Origin: Galaxea fascicularis
Taxonomy: Eukaryota; Cnidaria; Anthozoa; Scleractinia; Euphylliidae
DNA: 64,000 nt
Assembly (NCBI GenBank): GCA_948470475.1
Contig: OX419342.1
Span: 876,201 to 940,200 of the forward strand
Direction of reading: 5' to 3'
The translations under genes were made by a program, and so were the position numbers. A model generated the notes under the pieces. It saw only the letters and a list, made by a program, of their open reading frames with translations. It had not been told where the DNA came from and did not search any database. This document shows, in pieces, positions 16,800 to 31,700 of the stretch. Numbering within the stretch: the first letter of the stretch is position 1; the number at the start of each line of letters is the position of its first letter.

Positions 16800-19700
16800 T
16801 GACATCCTTGCCCAAATTTTGAATTTGGCTTAAACTTTGCCTATTTCAAAAAGGAGTCTAGAAATCATGTGGAAATGCTTCCAAGAACTCCGACAACCTG
16901 ATTTCTATTCTTATTTGGGCTTTGTGCAAGATTTTAGCAAAGTTGAAATTTTGACCAAAACCCAAAGGGGGGACCACATGGTCTTGAGTCAAATTTTGAA
17001 TTTGGCTTAAACTCTGCCTATTTCAAAAAGGAACCTAGAAATCATGTGGAAATGCTTCCAAGACCTCCGACAACCTGATTTCTATTGTTATTTGAGGTGT
17101 GTGCAAGATTTTAGCAAAGTTGAAATTTTGACCAAAACCCAAAGGGGGGACCACATGGTCTTGAGTCAAATTTTGAATTTGGCTTAAACTCTGCCTATTT
17201 CAAAAAGGAACCTAGAAATCATGTGGAAATGCTTCCAAGACCTCCGACAACCTGATTTCTATTGTTATTTGAGCTGTGTGCAAGATTTTAGCAAAGTTGA
17301 AATTTTGACCAAAACCCAAAGGGGGGACCACATGGTCTTGAGTCAAATTTTGAATTTGGCTTAAACTCTGCCTATTTCAAAAAGGAACCTAGAAATCATG
17401 TGGAAATGCTTCCAAGAACTCCGACAACCTGATTTCTATTGTTATTTGAGGTGTGTGCAAGATTTTAGCAAAGTTGAACTTTTGACAAAAACCCAAAGGG
17501 GGGACCACATGGTCTTGAGTCAAATTTTGAATTTGGCTTAAACTCTGCCTATTTCAAAAAGGAACCTAGAAATCATGTGGAAATGCTTCCAAGACCTCCG
17601 ACAACCTGATTTCTATTGTTATTTGAGCTGTGTGCAAGATTTTAGCAAAGTTGAAATTTTGACCAAAACCCAAAGGGGGGACCACATGGTCTTGAGTCAA
17701 ATTTTGAATTTGGCTTAAACTCTGCCTATTTCAAAAAGGAACCTAGAAATCATGTGGAAATGCTTCCAAGACCTCCGACAACCTGATTTCTATTGTTATT
17801 TGAGCTGTGTGCAAGATTTTAGCAAAGTTGAAATTTTGACCAAAACCCAAAGGGGGGACCACATGGTCTTGAGTCAAATTTTGAATTTGGCTTAAACTCT
17901 GCCTATTTCGAAAAGGAACCTAGAAATCATGTGGAAATGCTTCCAAGACCTCCGACAACCTGATTTCTATTCTTATTTGAGCTGTGTGCAAGATTTTAGC
18001 AAAGTTGAAATTTTGACCAAAACCCAAAGGGGGGACCACATGGTCTTGCGTCAAATTTTGAATTTGGCTTAAACTCTGCCTATTTCAAAAAGGAACCTAG
18101 AAATCATGTGGAAATGCTTCCAAGACCTCCGACAACCTGATTTCTATTGTTATTTGAGCTGTGTGCAAGATTTTAGCAAAGTTGAAATTTTGACCAAAAC
18201 CCAAAGGGGGGACCACATGGTCTTGAGTCAAATTTTGAATTTGGCTTAAACTCTGCCTATTTCGAAAAGGAACCTAGAAATCATGTGGAAATGCTTCCAA
18301 GACCTCCGACAACCTGATTTCTATTCTTATTTGAGCTGTGTGCAAGATTTTAGCAAAGTTGAAATTTTGACCAAAACCCAAAGGGGGGACCACATGGTCT
18401 TGCGTCAAATTTTGAATTTGGCTTAAACTCTGCCTATTTCAAAAAGGAACCTAGAAATCATGTGGAAATGCTTCCAAGACCTCCGACAACCTGATTTCTA
18501 TTGTTATTTGAGGTGTGTGCAAGATTTTAGCAAAGTTGAAATTTTGACCAAAACCCAAAGGGGGGACCACATGGTCTTGAGTCAAATTTTGAATTTGGCT
18601 TAAACTCTGCCTATTTCAAAAAGGAACCTAGAAATCATGTGGAAATGCTTCCAAGACCTCCGACAACCTGATTTCTATTGCTATTTGAGCCGTGTGCAAG
18701 ATTTTAGCAAAGTTGAAATTTTGACCAAAACCCAAAGGGGGGACCACATGGTCTTGAGTCAAATTTTGAATTTGGCTTAAACTCTGCCTATTTCAAAAAG
18801 GAACCTAGAAATCATGTGGAAATGCTTCCAAGACCTCCGACAACCTGATTTCTATTGTTATTTGAGGTGTGTGCAAGATTTTAGCAAAGTTGAAATTTTG
18901 ACCAAAACCCAAAGGGGGGACCACATGGTCTTGAGTCAAATTTTGAATTTGGCTTAAACTCTGCCTATTTCAAAAAGGAACCTAGAAATCATGTGGAAAT
19001 GCTTCCAAGACCTCCGACAACCTGATTTCTATTGTTATTTGAGCTGTGTGCAAGATTTTAGCAAAGTTGAAATTTTGACCAAAACCCAAAGGGGGGACCA
19101 CATGGTCTTGAGTCAAATTTTGAATTTGGCTTAAACTCTGCCTATTTCAAAAAGGAACCTAGAAATCATGTGGAAATGCTTCCAAGACCTCCGACAACCT
19201 GATTTCTAGGGTTATTTGAGGTGTGTGCAAGATTTTAGCAAAGTTGAAATTTTGACCAAAACCCAAAGGGGGGACCACATGGTCTTGAGTCAAATTTTGA
19301 ATTTGGCTTAAACTCTGCCTATTTCAAAAAGGAACCTAGAAATCATGTGGAAATGCTTCCAAGACCTCCGACAACCTGATTTCTATTGTTATTTGAGCTG
19401 TGTGCAAGATTTTAGCAAAGTTGAAATTTTGACCAAAACCCAAAGGGGGGACCACATGGTCTTGAGTCAAATTTTGAATTTGGCTTAAACTCTGCCTATT
19501 TCAAAAAGGAACCTAGAAATCATGTGGAAATGCTTCCAAGAACTCCGACAACCTGATTTCTATTTTTATTTGAGCTGTGTGCAAGATTTTAGCAAAGTTG
19601 AAATTTTGACCAAAACCCAAAGGGGGGACCACATGGTCTTGAGTCAAATTTTGAATTTGGCTTAAACTCTGCCTATTTCAAAAAGGAACCTAGAAATCAT

Positions 19701-22700
19701 GTGGAAATGCTTCCAAGACCTCCGACAACCTGATTTCTATACTTATTTGAGCTGTGTGCAAGATTTTAGCAAAGTTGAAATTTTGACCAAAACCCAAAGG
19801 GGGGACCACATGGTCTTGAGTCAAATTTTGAATTTGGCTTAAACTCTGCCTATTTCAAAAAGGAACCTAGAAATCATGTGGAAATGCTTCCAAGACCTCC
19901 GACAATCTGATTTCTATTGTTATTTGAGCTGTGTGCAAGATTTTAGCAAAGTTGAAATTTTGACCAAAACCCAAAGGGGGGACCACATAGTCTTGAGTCA
20001 AATTTTAAATTTGGCTTAAACTCTGCCTATTTCAAAAAGGAACCTAGAAATCATGTGGAAATGCTTCCAAGACCTCCGACAACCTGATTTCTATTCTTAT
20101 TTGAGCTGTGTGCAAGATTTTAGCAAAGTTGAAATTTTGACCAAAACCCAAAGGGGGGACCACATGGTCTTGAGTCAAATTTTGAATTTGGCTTTAACTC
20201 TGCCTATTTCAAAAACGAACCTAGAAATCATGTGGAAATGCTTCCAAGACCTCCGACAACCTGATTTCTATTGTTATTTGAGGTGTGTGCAAGATTTTAG
20301 CAAAGTTGAAATTTTGACCAAAACCCAAAGGGGGGACCACATGGTCTTGAGTCAAATTTTGAATTTGGCTTAAACTCTGCCTATTTCAAAAAGGAACCTA
20401 GAAATCATGTGGAAATGCTTCCAAGACCTCCGACAACCTGATTTCTATTGTTATTTGAGGTGTGTGCAAGATTTTAGCAAAGTGTAAATTTTGACCAAAA
20501 CCCAAAGGGGGGACCACATGGTCTTGAGTCAAATTTTGAATTTGGCTTAAACTCTGCCTATTTCAAAAAGGAACCTAGAAATCATGTGGAAATGCTTCCA
20601 AGACCTCCGACAACCTGATTTCTATTGTTATTTGAGCTGTGTGCAAGATTTTAGCAAAGTTGAAATTTTGACCAAAACCCAAAGGGGGGACCACATGGTC
20701 TTGAGTCAAATTTTGAATTTGGCTTAAACTCTGCCTATTTCAAAAAGGAACCTAGAAATCATGTGGAAATCCTTCCAAGACCTCTGACAACCTGATTTCT
20801 ATTGTTATTTGAGCTGTGTGCAAGATTTTAGCAAAGTTGAAATTTTGACCAAAACCCAAAGGGGGGACCACATGGTCTTGAGTCAAATTTTGAATTTGGC
20901 TTAAACTCTGCCTATTTCAAAAAGGAACCTAGAAATCATGTGGAAATGCTTCCAAGAACTCCGACAACCTGATTTCTATTGTTATTTGAGCTGTGTGCAA
21001 GATTTTAGCAAAGTTGAAATTTTGACCAAAACCCAAAGGGGGGACCACATGGTCTTGAGTCAAATTTTGAATTTGGCTTAAACTCTGCCTATTTCAAAAA
21101 GGAACCTAGAAATCATGTGGAAATGCTTCCAAGACCTCCGACAACCTGATTTCTATTGTTATTTGAGCTGTGTGCAAGATTTTAGCAAAGTTGAAATTTT
21201 GACCAAAACCCAAAGGGGGGACCACATGGTCTTGAGTCAAATTTTGAATTTGGCTTAAACTCTGCCTATTTCAAAAAGGAACCTAGAAATCATGTGGAAA
21301 TGCTTCCAAGACCTCCGACAACCTGATTTCTATTGTTATTTGAGGTGTGTGCAAGATTTTAGCAAAGTGTAAATTTTGACCAAAACCCAAAGGGGGGACC
21401 ACATGGTCTTGAGTCAAATTTTGAATTTGGCTTAAACTCTGCCTATTTCAAAAAGGAACCTAGAAATCATGTGGAAATGCTTCCAAGACCTCCGACAACC
21501 TGATTTCTATTGTTATTTGAGCTGTGTGCAAGATTTTAGCAAAGTTGAAATTTTGACCAAAACCCAAAGGGGGGACCACATGGTCTTGAGTCAAATTTTG
21601 AATTTGGCTTAAACTCTGCCTATTTCAAAAAGGAACCTAGAAATCATGTGGAAATGCTTCCAAGACCTCCGACAACCTGATTTCTATTCTTATTTGAGCT
21701 GTGTGCAAGATTTTAGCAAAGTTGAAATTTTGACCAAAACCCAAAGGGGGGAACCACATGGTCTTGCGTCAAATTTTGAATTTGGCTTAAACTCTGCCTA
21801 TTTCAAAAAGGAACCTAGAAATCATGTGGAAATGCTTCCAAGACCTCCGACAACCTGATTTCTATTGTTATTTGAGCTGTGTGCAAGATTTTAGCAAAGT
21901 TGAAATTTTGACCAAAACCCAAAGGGGGGACCACATGGTCTTGAGTCAAATTTTGAATTTGGCTTAAACTCTGCCTATTTCAAAAAGGAACCTAGAAATC
22001 ATGTGGAAATGCTTCCAAGACCTCCGACAACCTGATTTCTATTGTTATTTGAGCTGTGTGCAAGATTTTAGCAAAGTTGAAATTTTGACCAAAACCCAAA
22101 GGGGGGACCACATGGTCTTGAGTCAAATTTTGAATTTGGCTTAAACTCTGCCTATTTCAAAAAGGAACCTAGAAATCATGTGGAAATGCTTCCAAGACCT
22201 CCGACAACCTGATTTCTATTGTTATTTGAGGTGTGTGCAAGATTTTAGCAAAGTTGAAATTTTGACCAAAACCCAAAGGGGGGACCACATGGTCTTGAGT
22301 CAAATTTTGAATTTGGCTTAAACTCTGCCTATTTCAAAAAGGAACCTAGAAATCATGTGGAAATGCTTCCAAGACCTCCGACAACCTGATTTCTATTGTT
22401 ATTTGAGCTGTGTGCAAGATTTTAGCAAAGTTGAAATTTTGACCAAAACCCAAAGGGGGGACCACATGGTCTTGAGTCAAATTTTGAATTTGGCTTAAAC
22501 TCTGCCTATTTCAAAAAGGAACCTAGAAATCATGTGGAAATGCTTCCAAGACCTCCGACAACCTGATTTCTATTGTTATTTGAGCTGTGTGCAAGATTTT
22601 AGCAAAGTTGAAATTTTGACCAAAACCCAAAGGGGGGACCACATGGTCTTGAGTCAAATTTTGAATTTGGCTTAAACTCTGCCTATTTCAAAAAGGAACC

Positions 22701-25700
22701 TAGAAATCATGTGGAAATGCTTCCAAGACCTCCGACAACCTGATTTCTATTGTTATTTGAGCTGTGTGCAAGATTTTAGCAAAGTTGAAATTTTGACCAA
22801 AACCCAAAGGGGGGACCACATGGTCTTGAGTCAAATTTTGAATTTGGCTTAAACTCTGCCTATTTCAAAAAGGAACCTAGAAATCATGTGGAAATGCTTC
22901 CAAGACCTCCGACAATCTGATTTCTATTGTTATTTGAGCTGTGTGCAAGATTTTAGCAAAGTTGAAATTTTGACCAAAACCCAAAGGGGGGACCACATAG
23001 TCTTGAGTCAAATTTTGAATTTGGCTTAAACTCTGCCTATTTCAAAAAGGAACCTAGAAATCATGTGGAAATGCTTCCAAGACCTCCGACAACCTGATTT
23101 CTATTGTTATTTGAGCTGTGTGCAAGATTTTAGCAAAGTTGAAATTTTGACCAAAACCCAAAGGGGGGACCACATGGTCTTGAGTCAAATTTTGAATTTG
23201 GCTTAAACTCTGCCTATTTCAAAAAGGAACCTAGAAATCATGTGGAAATGCTTCCAAGACCTCCGACAACCTGATTTCTATTGTTATTTGAGCTGTGTGC
23301 AAGATTTTAGCAAAGTTGAAATTTTGACCAAAACCCAAAGGGGGGACCACATGGTCTTGAGTCAAATTTTGAATTTGGCTTAAACTCTGCCTATTTCAAA
23401 AAGGAACCTAGAAATCATGTGGAAATGCTTCCAAGACCTCCGACAACCTGATTTCTATTGTTATTTGAGCTGTGTGCAAGATTTTAGCAAAGTTGAAATT
23501 TTGACCAAAACCCAAAGGGGGGACCACATGGTCTTGAGTCAAATTTTGAATTTGGCTTAAACTCTGCCTATTTCAAAAAGGAACCTAGAAATCATGTGGA
23601 AATGCTTCCAAGACCTCCGACAACCTGATTTCTATTGTTATTTGAGCTGTGTGCAAGATTTTAGCAAAGTTGAAATTTTGACCAAAACCCAAAGGGGGGA
23701 CCACATGGTCTTGAGTCAAATTTTGAATTTGGCTTAAACTCTGCCTATTTCAAAAAGGAACCTAGAAATCATGTGGAAATGCTTCCAAGACCTCCGACAA
23801 CCTGATTTCTATTGTTATTTGAGCTGTGTGCAAGATTTTAGCAAAGTTGAAATTTTGACCAAAACCCAAAGGGGGGACCACATGGTCTTGAGTCAAATTT
23901 TGAATTTGGCTTAAACTCTGCCTATTTCAAAAAGGAACCTAGAAATCATGTGGAAATGCTTCCAAGAACTCCGACAACCTGATTTCTATTGTTATTTGAG
24001 CTGTGTGCAAGATTTTAGCAAAGTTGAAATTTTGACCAAAACCCAAACGGGGGACCACATGGTCTTGAGTCAAATTTTGAATTTGGCTTAAACTCTGCCT
24101 ATTTCAAAAAGGAACCTAGAAATCATGTGGAAATGCTTCCAAGACCTCCGACAACCTGATTTCTATTGCTATTTGAGCCGTGTGCAAGATTTTAGCAAAG
24201 TTGAAATTTTGACCAAAACCCAAAGGGGGGACCACATGGTCTTGAGTCAAATTTTGAATTTGGCTTAAACTCTGCCTATTTCAAAAAGGAACCTAGAAAT
24301 CATGTGGAAATGCTTCCAAGACCTCCAACAACCTGATTTCTATTGTTATTTGAGCTGTGTGCAAGATTTTAGCAAAGTTGAAATTTTGACCAAAACCCAA
24401 AGGGGGGACCACATGGTCTTGAGTCAAATTTTGAATTTGGCTTAAACTCTGCCTATTTCAAAAAGGAACCTAGAAATCATGTGGAAATGCTTCCAAGACC
24501 TCCGACAACCTGATTTCTATTGTTATTTGAGCTGTGTGCAAGATTTTAGCAAAGTTGAAATTTTGACCAAAACCCAAAGGGGGGACCACATGGTCTTGAG
24601 TCAAATTTTGAATTTGGCTTAAACTCTGCCTATTTCAAAAAGGAACCTAGAAATCATGTGGAAATGCTTCCAAGACCTCCGACAACCTGATTTCTATTGT
24701 TATTTGAGCTGTGTGCAAGATTTTAGCAAAGTTGAAATTTTGACCAAAACCCAAACGGGGGACCACATGGTCTTGAGTCAAATTTTGAATTTGGCTTAAA
24801 CTCTGCCTATTTCAAAAAGGAACCTAGAAATCATGTGGAAATGCTTCCAAGACCTCCGACAACCTGATTTCTATTGCTATTTGAGCCGTGTGCAAGATTT
24901 TAGCAAAGTTGAAATTTTGACCAAAACCCAAAGGGGGGACCACATGGTCTTGAGTCAAATTTTGAATTTGGCTTAAACTCTGCCTATTTCAAAAAGGAAC
25001 CTAGAAATCATGTGGAAATGCTTCCAAGACCTCCAACAACCTGATTTCTATTGTTATTTGAGCTGTGTGCAAGATTTTAGCAAAGTTGAAATTTTGACCA
25101 AAACCCAAAGGGGGGACCACATGGTCTTGAGTCAAATTTTGAATTTGGCTTAAACTCTGCCTATTTCAAAAAGGAACCTAGAAATCATGTGGAAATGCTT
25201 CCAAGACCTCCGACAACCTGATTTCTATTGTTATTTGAGCTGTGTGCAAGATTTTAGCAAAGTTGAAATTTTGACCAAAACCCAAAGGGGGGACCACATG
25301 GTCTTGAGTCAAATTTTGAATTTGGCTTAAACTCTGCCTATTTCAAAAAGGAACCTAGAAATCATGTGGAAATGCTTCCAAGAACTCCGACAACCTGATT
25401 TCTATTGTTATTTGAGCTGTGTGCAAGATTTTAGCAAAGTTGAAATTTTGACCAAAACCCAAACGGGGGACCACATGGTCTTGAGTCAAATTTTGAATTT
25501 GGCTTAAACTCTGCCTATTTCAAAAAGGAACCTAGAAATCATGTGGAAATGCTTCCAAGACCTCCGACAACCTGATTTCTATTGCTATTTGAGCCGTGTG
25601 CAAGATTTTAGCAAAGTTGAAATTTTGACCAAAACCCAAAGGGGGGACCACATGGTCTTGAGTCAAATTTTGAATTTGGCTTAAACTCTGCCTATTTCAA

Positions 25701-28700
25701 AAAGGAACCTAGAAATCATGTGGAAATGCTTCCAAGACCTCCAACAACCTGATTTCTATTGTTATTTGAGCTGTGTGCAAGATTTTAGCAAAGTTGAAAT
25801 TTTGACCAAAACCCAAAGGGGGGACCACATAGTCTTGAGTCAAATTTTGAATTTGGCTTAAACTCTGCCTATTTCAAAAAGGAACCTAGAAATCATGTGG
25901 AAATGCTTCCAAGACCTCCGACAACCTGATTTCTATTGTTATTTGAGCTGTGTGCAAGATTTTAGCAAAGTTGAAATTTTGACCAAAACCCAAAGGGGGG
26001 ACCACATGGTCTTGAGTCAAATTTTGAATTTGGCTTAAACTCTGCCTATTTCAAAAAGGAACCTAGAAATCATGTGGAAATGCTTCCAAGACCTCCGACA
26101 ACCTGATTTCTATTGTTATTTGAGCTGTGTGCAAGATTTTAGCAAAGTTGAAATTTTGACCAAAACCCAAAGGGGGGACCACATGGTCTTGAGTCAAATT
26201 TTGAATTTGGCTTAAACTCTGCCTATTTCAAAAAGGAACCTAGAAATCATGTGGAAATGCTTCCAAGACCTCCGACAATCTGATTTCTATTGTTATTTGA
26301 GCTGTGTGCAAGATTTTAGCAAAGTTGAAATTTTGACCAAAACCCAAAGGGGGGACCACATGGTCTTGAGTCAAATTTTGAATTTGGCTTAAACTCTGCC
26401 TATTTCAAAAAGGAACCTAGAAATCATGTGGAAATGCTTCCAAGAACTCCGACAACCTGATTTCTATTGTTATTTGAGCTGTGTGCAAGATTTTAGCAAA
26501 GTTGAAATTTTGACCAAAACCCAAAGGGGGGACCACATGGTCTTGAGTCAAATTTTGAATTTGGCTTAAACTCTGCCTATTTCAAAAAGGAACCTAGAAA
26601 TCATGTGGAAATGCTTCCAAGACCTCCGACAACCTGATTTCTATACTTATTTGAGCTGTGTGCAAGATTTTAGCAAAGTTGAAATTTTGACCAAAACCCA
26701 AACGGGGGACCACATGGTCTTGAGTCAAATTTTGAATTTGGCTTAAACTCTGCCTATTTCAAAAAGGAACCTAGAAATCATGTGGAAATGCTTCCAAGAC
26801 CTCCGACAATCTGATTTCTATTGTTATTTGAGCTGTGTGCAAGATTTTAGCAAAGTTGAAATTGTGACCAAAACCCAAAGGGGGGACCACATGGTCTTGA
26901 GTCAAATTTTGAATTTGGCTTAAACTCTGCCTATTTCAAAAAGGAACCTAGAAATCATGTGGAAATGCTTCCAAGACCTCCGACAACCTGATTTCTATTG
27001 TTATTTGAGCTGTGTGCAAGATTTTAGCAAAGTTGAAATTTTGACCAAAACCCAAAGGGGGGACCACATGGTCTTGAGTCAAATTTTGAATTTGGCTTAA
27101 ACTCTGCCTATTTCAAAAAGGAACCTAGAAATCATGTGGAAATGCTTCCAAGACCTCCGACAACCTGATTTCTATTGTTATTTGAGGTGTGTGCAAGATT
27201 TTAGCAAAGTTGAAATTTTGACCAAAACCCAAAGGGGGGACCACATGGTCTTGAGTCAAATTTTGAATTTGGCTTAAACTCTGCCTATTTCAAAAAGGAA
27301 CCTAGAAATCATGTGGAAATGCTTCCAAGACCTCCGACAACCTGATTTCTATTGTTATTTGAGCTGTGTGCAAGATTTTAGCAAAGTTGAAATTTTGACC
27401 AAAACCCAAAGGGGGGACCACATGGTCTTGAGTCAAATTTTGAATTTGGCTTAAACTCTGCCTATTTCAAAAAGGAACCTAGAAATCATGTGGAAATGCT
27501 TCCAAGAACTCCGACAACCTGATTTCTATTGTTATTTGAGCTGTGTGCAAGATTTTAGCAAAGTTGAAATTTTGACCAAAACCCAAAGGGGGGACCACAT
27601 GGTCTTGAGTCAAATTTTGAATTTGGCTTAAACTCTGCCTATTTCAAAAAGGAACCTAGAAATCATGTGGAAATGCTTCCAAGACCTCCGACAATCTGAT
27701 TTCTATTGTTATTTGAGCTGTGTGCAAGATTTTAGCAAAGTTGAAATTTTGACCAAAACCCAAAGGGGGGACCACATAGTCTTGAGTTAAATTTTGAATT
27801 TGGCTTAAACTCTGCCTATTTCAAAAAGGAACCTAGAAATCATGTGGAAATCCTTCCAAGACCTCCGACAACCTGATTTCTATTGTTATTTGAGCTGTGT
27901 GCAAGATTTTAGCAAAGTTGAAATTTTGACCAAAACCCAAAGGGGGGACCACATGGTCTTGAGTCAAATTTTGAATTTGGCTTAAACTCTGCCTATTTCA
28001 AAAAGGAACCTAGAAATCATGTGGAAATGCTTCCAAGACCTCCGACAACCTGATTTCTATTGTTATTTGAGCTGTGTGCAAGATTTTAGCAAAGTTGAAA
28101 TTTTGACCAAAACCCAAAGGGGGGACCACATGGTCTTGAGTCAAATTTTGAATTTGGCTTAAACTCTGCCTATTTCAAAAAGGAACCTAGAAATCATGTG
28201 GAAATGCTTCCAAGACCTCCGACAACCTGATTTCTATTGTTATTTGAGCTGTGTGCAAGATTTTAGCAAAGTTGAAATTTTGACCAAAACCCAAAGGGGG
28301 GACCACATGGTCTTGAGTCAAATTTTGAATTTGGCTTAAACTCTGCCTATTTCAAAAAGGAACCTAGAAATCATGTGGAAATGCTTCCAAGACCTCCGAC
28401 AACCTGATTTCTATTGTTATTTGAGCTGTGTGCAAGATTTTAGCAAAGTTGAAATTTTGACCAAAACCCAAAGGGGGGACCACATGGTCTTGAGTCAAAT
28501 TTTGAATTTGGCTTAAACTCTGCCTATTTCAAAAAGGAACCTAGAAATCATGTGGAAATGCTTCCAAGACCTCCGACAACCTGATTTCTATTGTTATTTG
28601 AGCTGTGTGCAAGATTTTAGCAAAGTTGAAATTTTGACCAAAACCCAAAGGGGGGACCACATGGTCTTGAGTCAAATTTTGAATTTGGCTTAAACTCTGC

Positions 28701-31700
28701 CTATTTCAAAAAGGAACCTAGAAATCATGTGGAAATGCTTCCAAGACCTCCGACAACCTGATTTCTATTGTTATTTGAGCTGTGTGCAAGATTTTAGCAA
28801 AGTTGAAATTTTGACCAAAACCCAAAGGGGGGACCACATGGTCTTGAGTCAAATTTTGAATTTGGCTTAAACTCTGCCTATTTCAAAAAGGAACCTAGAA
28901 ATCATGTGGAAATGCTTCCAAGAACTCCGACAACCTGATTTCTATTGTTATTTGAGCTGTGTGCAAGATTTTAGCAAAGTTGAAATTTTGACCAAAACCC
29001 AAAGGGGGGACCACATGGTCTTGAGTCAAATTTTGAATTTGGCTTAAACTCTGCCTATTTCAAAAAGGAACCTAGAAATCATGTGGAAATGCTTCCAAGA
29101 CCTCCGACAACCTGATTTCTATTGTTATTTGAGCTGTGTGCAAGATTTTAGCAAAGTTGAAATTTTGACCAAAACCCAAAGGGGGGACCACATGGTCTTG
29201 CGTCAAATTTTGAATTTGCCTTAAACTCTGCCTATTTCAAAAAGGAACCTAGAAATCATGTGGAAATGCTTCCAAGACCTCCGACAACCTGATTTCTATT
29301 GTTATTTGAGCTGTGTGCAAGATTTTAGCAAAGTTGAAATTTTGGCCAAAACCCATAGGGGGGACCACATGGTCTTGAGTCAAATTTTGAATTTGGCTTA
29401 AACTCTGCCTATTTCAAAAAGGAACCTAGAAATCATGTGGAAATGCTTCCAAGAACTTTGACAACCTGATTTCTATTGTTATTTGAGCTGTGTGCAAGAT
29501 TTTAGCAAAGTTGAAATTTTGACCAAAACCCAAACGGGGGACCACATGGTCTTGAGTCAAATTTTGAATTTGGCTTAAACTCTGCCTATTTCGAAAAGGA
29601 ACCTAGAAATCATGTGGAAATGCTTCCAAGACCTCCGACAACCTGATTTCTATTGTTATTTGGGCTTTGTGCAAGATTTTAGCAAAGTTGAAATTTTGAC
29701 CAAAACCCAAAGGGGGGACCACATGGTCTTGAGTCAAATTTTGAATTTGGCTTAAACTCTGCCTATTTCAAAAAGGAACCTAGAAATCATGTGGAAATGC
29801 TTCCAAGACCTCCGACAACCTGATTTCTATTGTTATTTGAGGTGTGTGCAAGATTTTAGCAAAGTTGAAGTTTTGACCAAAACCCAAAGGGGGGACCACA
29901 TGGTCTTGAGTCAAATTTTGAATTTGGCTTAAACTCTGCCTATTTCAAAAAGGAACCTAGAAATCATGTGGAAATGCTTCCAAGACCTCCGACAACCTGA
30001 TTTCTATTCTTATTTGAGCTGTGTGCAAGATTTTAGCAAAGTTGAAATTTTGACCAAAACCCAAAGGGGGGACCACATGGTCTTGAGTCAAATTTTGAAT
30101 TTGGCTTAAACTCTGCCTATTTCAAAAAGGAACCTAGAAATCATGTGGAAATGCTTCCAAGACCTCCGACAACCTGATTTCTATTGTTATTTGAGCTGTG
30201 TGCAAGATTTTAGCAAAGTTGAAATTTTGACCAAAACCCAAAGGGGGGACCACATGGTCTTGCGTCAAATTTTGAATTTGGCTTAAACTCTGCCTATTTC
30301 AAAAAGGAACCTAGAAATCATGTGGAAATGCTTCCAAGACCTCCGACAACCTGATTTCTATTGTTATTTGAGCTGTGTGCAAGATTTTAGCAAAGTTGAA
30401 ATTTTGACCAAAACCCAAACGGGGGACCACATGGTCTTGAGTCAAATTTTGAATTTGGCTTAAACTCTGCCTATTTCAAAAAGGAACCTAGAAATCATGT
30501 GGAAATGCTTCCAAGACCTCCGACAACCTGATTTCTATTGTTATTTGAGCTGTGTGCAAGATTTTAGCAAAGTTGAAATTTTGACCAAAACCCAAACGGG
30601 GGACCACATGGTCTTGAGTCAAATTTTGAATTTGGCTTAAACTCTGCCTATTTCAAAAAGGAACCTAGAAATCATGTGGAAATGCTTCCAAGACCTCCGA
30701 CAATCTGATTTCTATTGTTATTTGAGCTGTGTGCAAGATTTTAGCAAAGTTGAAATTGTGACCAAAACCCAAAGGGGGGACCACATAGTCTTGAGTCAAA
30801 TTTTGAATTTGGCTTAAACTCTGCCTATTTCAAAAAGGAACCTAGAAATCATGTGGAAATGCTTCCAAGACCTCCGACAACCTGATTTCTATTGTTATTT
30901 GAGCTGTGTGCAAGATTTTAGCAAAGTTGAAATTTTGACCAAAACCCAAAGGGGGGACCACATGGTCTTGAGTCAAATTTTGAATTTGGCTTAAACTCTG
31001 CCTATTTCAAAAAGGAACCTAGAAATCATGTGGAAATGCTTCCAAGACCTCCGACAACCTGATTTCTATTGTTATTTGAGCTGTGTGCAAGATTTTAGCA
31101 AAGTTGAAATTTTGACCAAAACCCAAAGGGGGGACCACATGGTCTTGAGTCAAATTTTGAATTTGGCTTAAACTCTGCCTATTTCAAAAAGGAACCTAGA
31201 AATCATGTGGAAATGCTTCCAAGACCTCCGACAACCTGATTTCTATTGTTATTTGAGCTGTGTGCAAGATTTTAGCAAAGTTGAAATTTTGACCAAAACC
31301 CAAAGGGGGGACCACATGGTCTTGAGTCAAATTTTGAATTTGGCTTAAACTCTGCCTATTTCAAAAAGGAACCTAGAAATCATGTGGAAATGCTTCCAAG
31401 ACCTCCGACAACCTGATTTCTATTGTTATTTGAGCTGTGTGCAAGATTTTAGCAAAGTTGAAATTTTGACCAAAACCCAAAGGGGGGACCACATGGTCTT
31501 GAGTCAAATTTTGAATTTGGCTTAAACTCTGCCTATTTCAAAAAGGAACCTAGAAATCATGTGGAAATGCTTCCAAGACCTCCGACAACCTGATTTCTAT
31601 TGTTATTTGAGCTGTGTGCAAGATTTTAGCAAAGTTGAAATTTTGACCAAAACCCAAAGGGGGGACCACATAGTCTTGAGTCAAATTTTGAATTTGGCTT

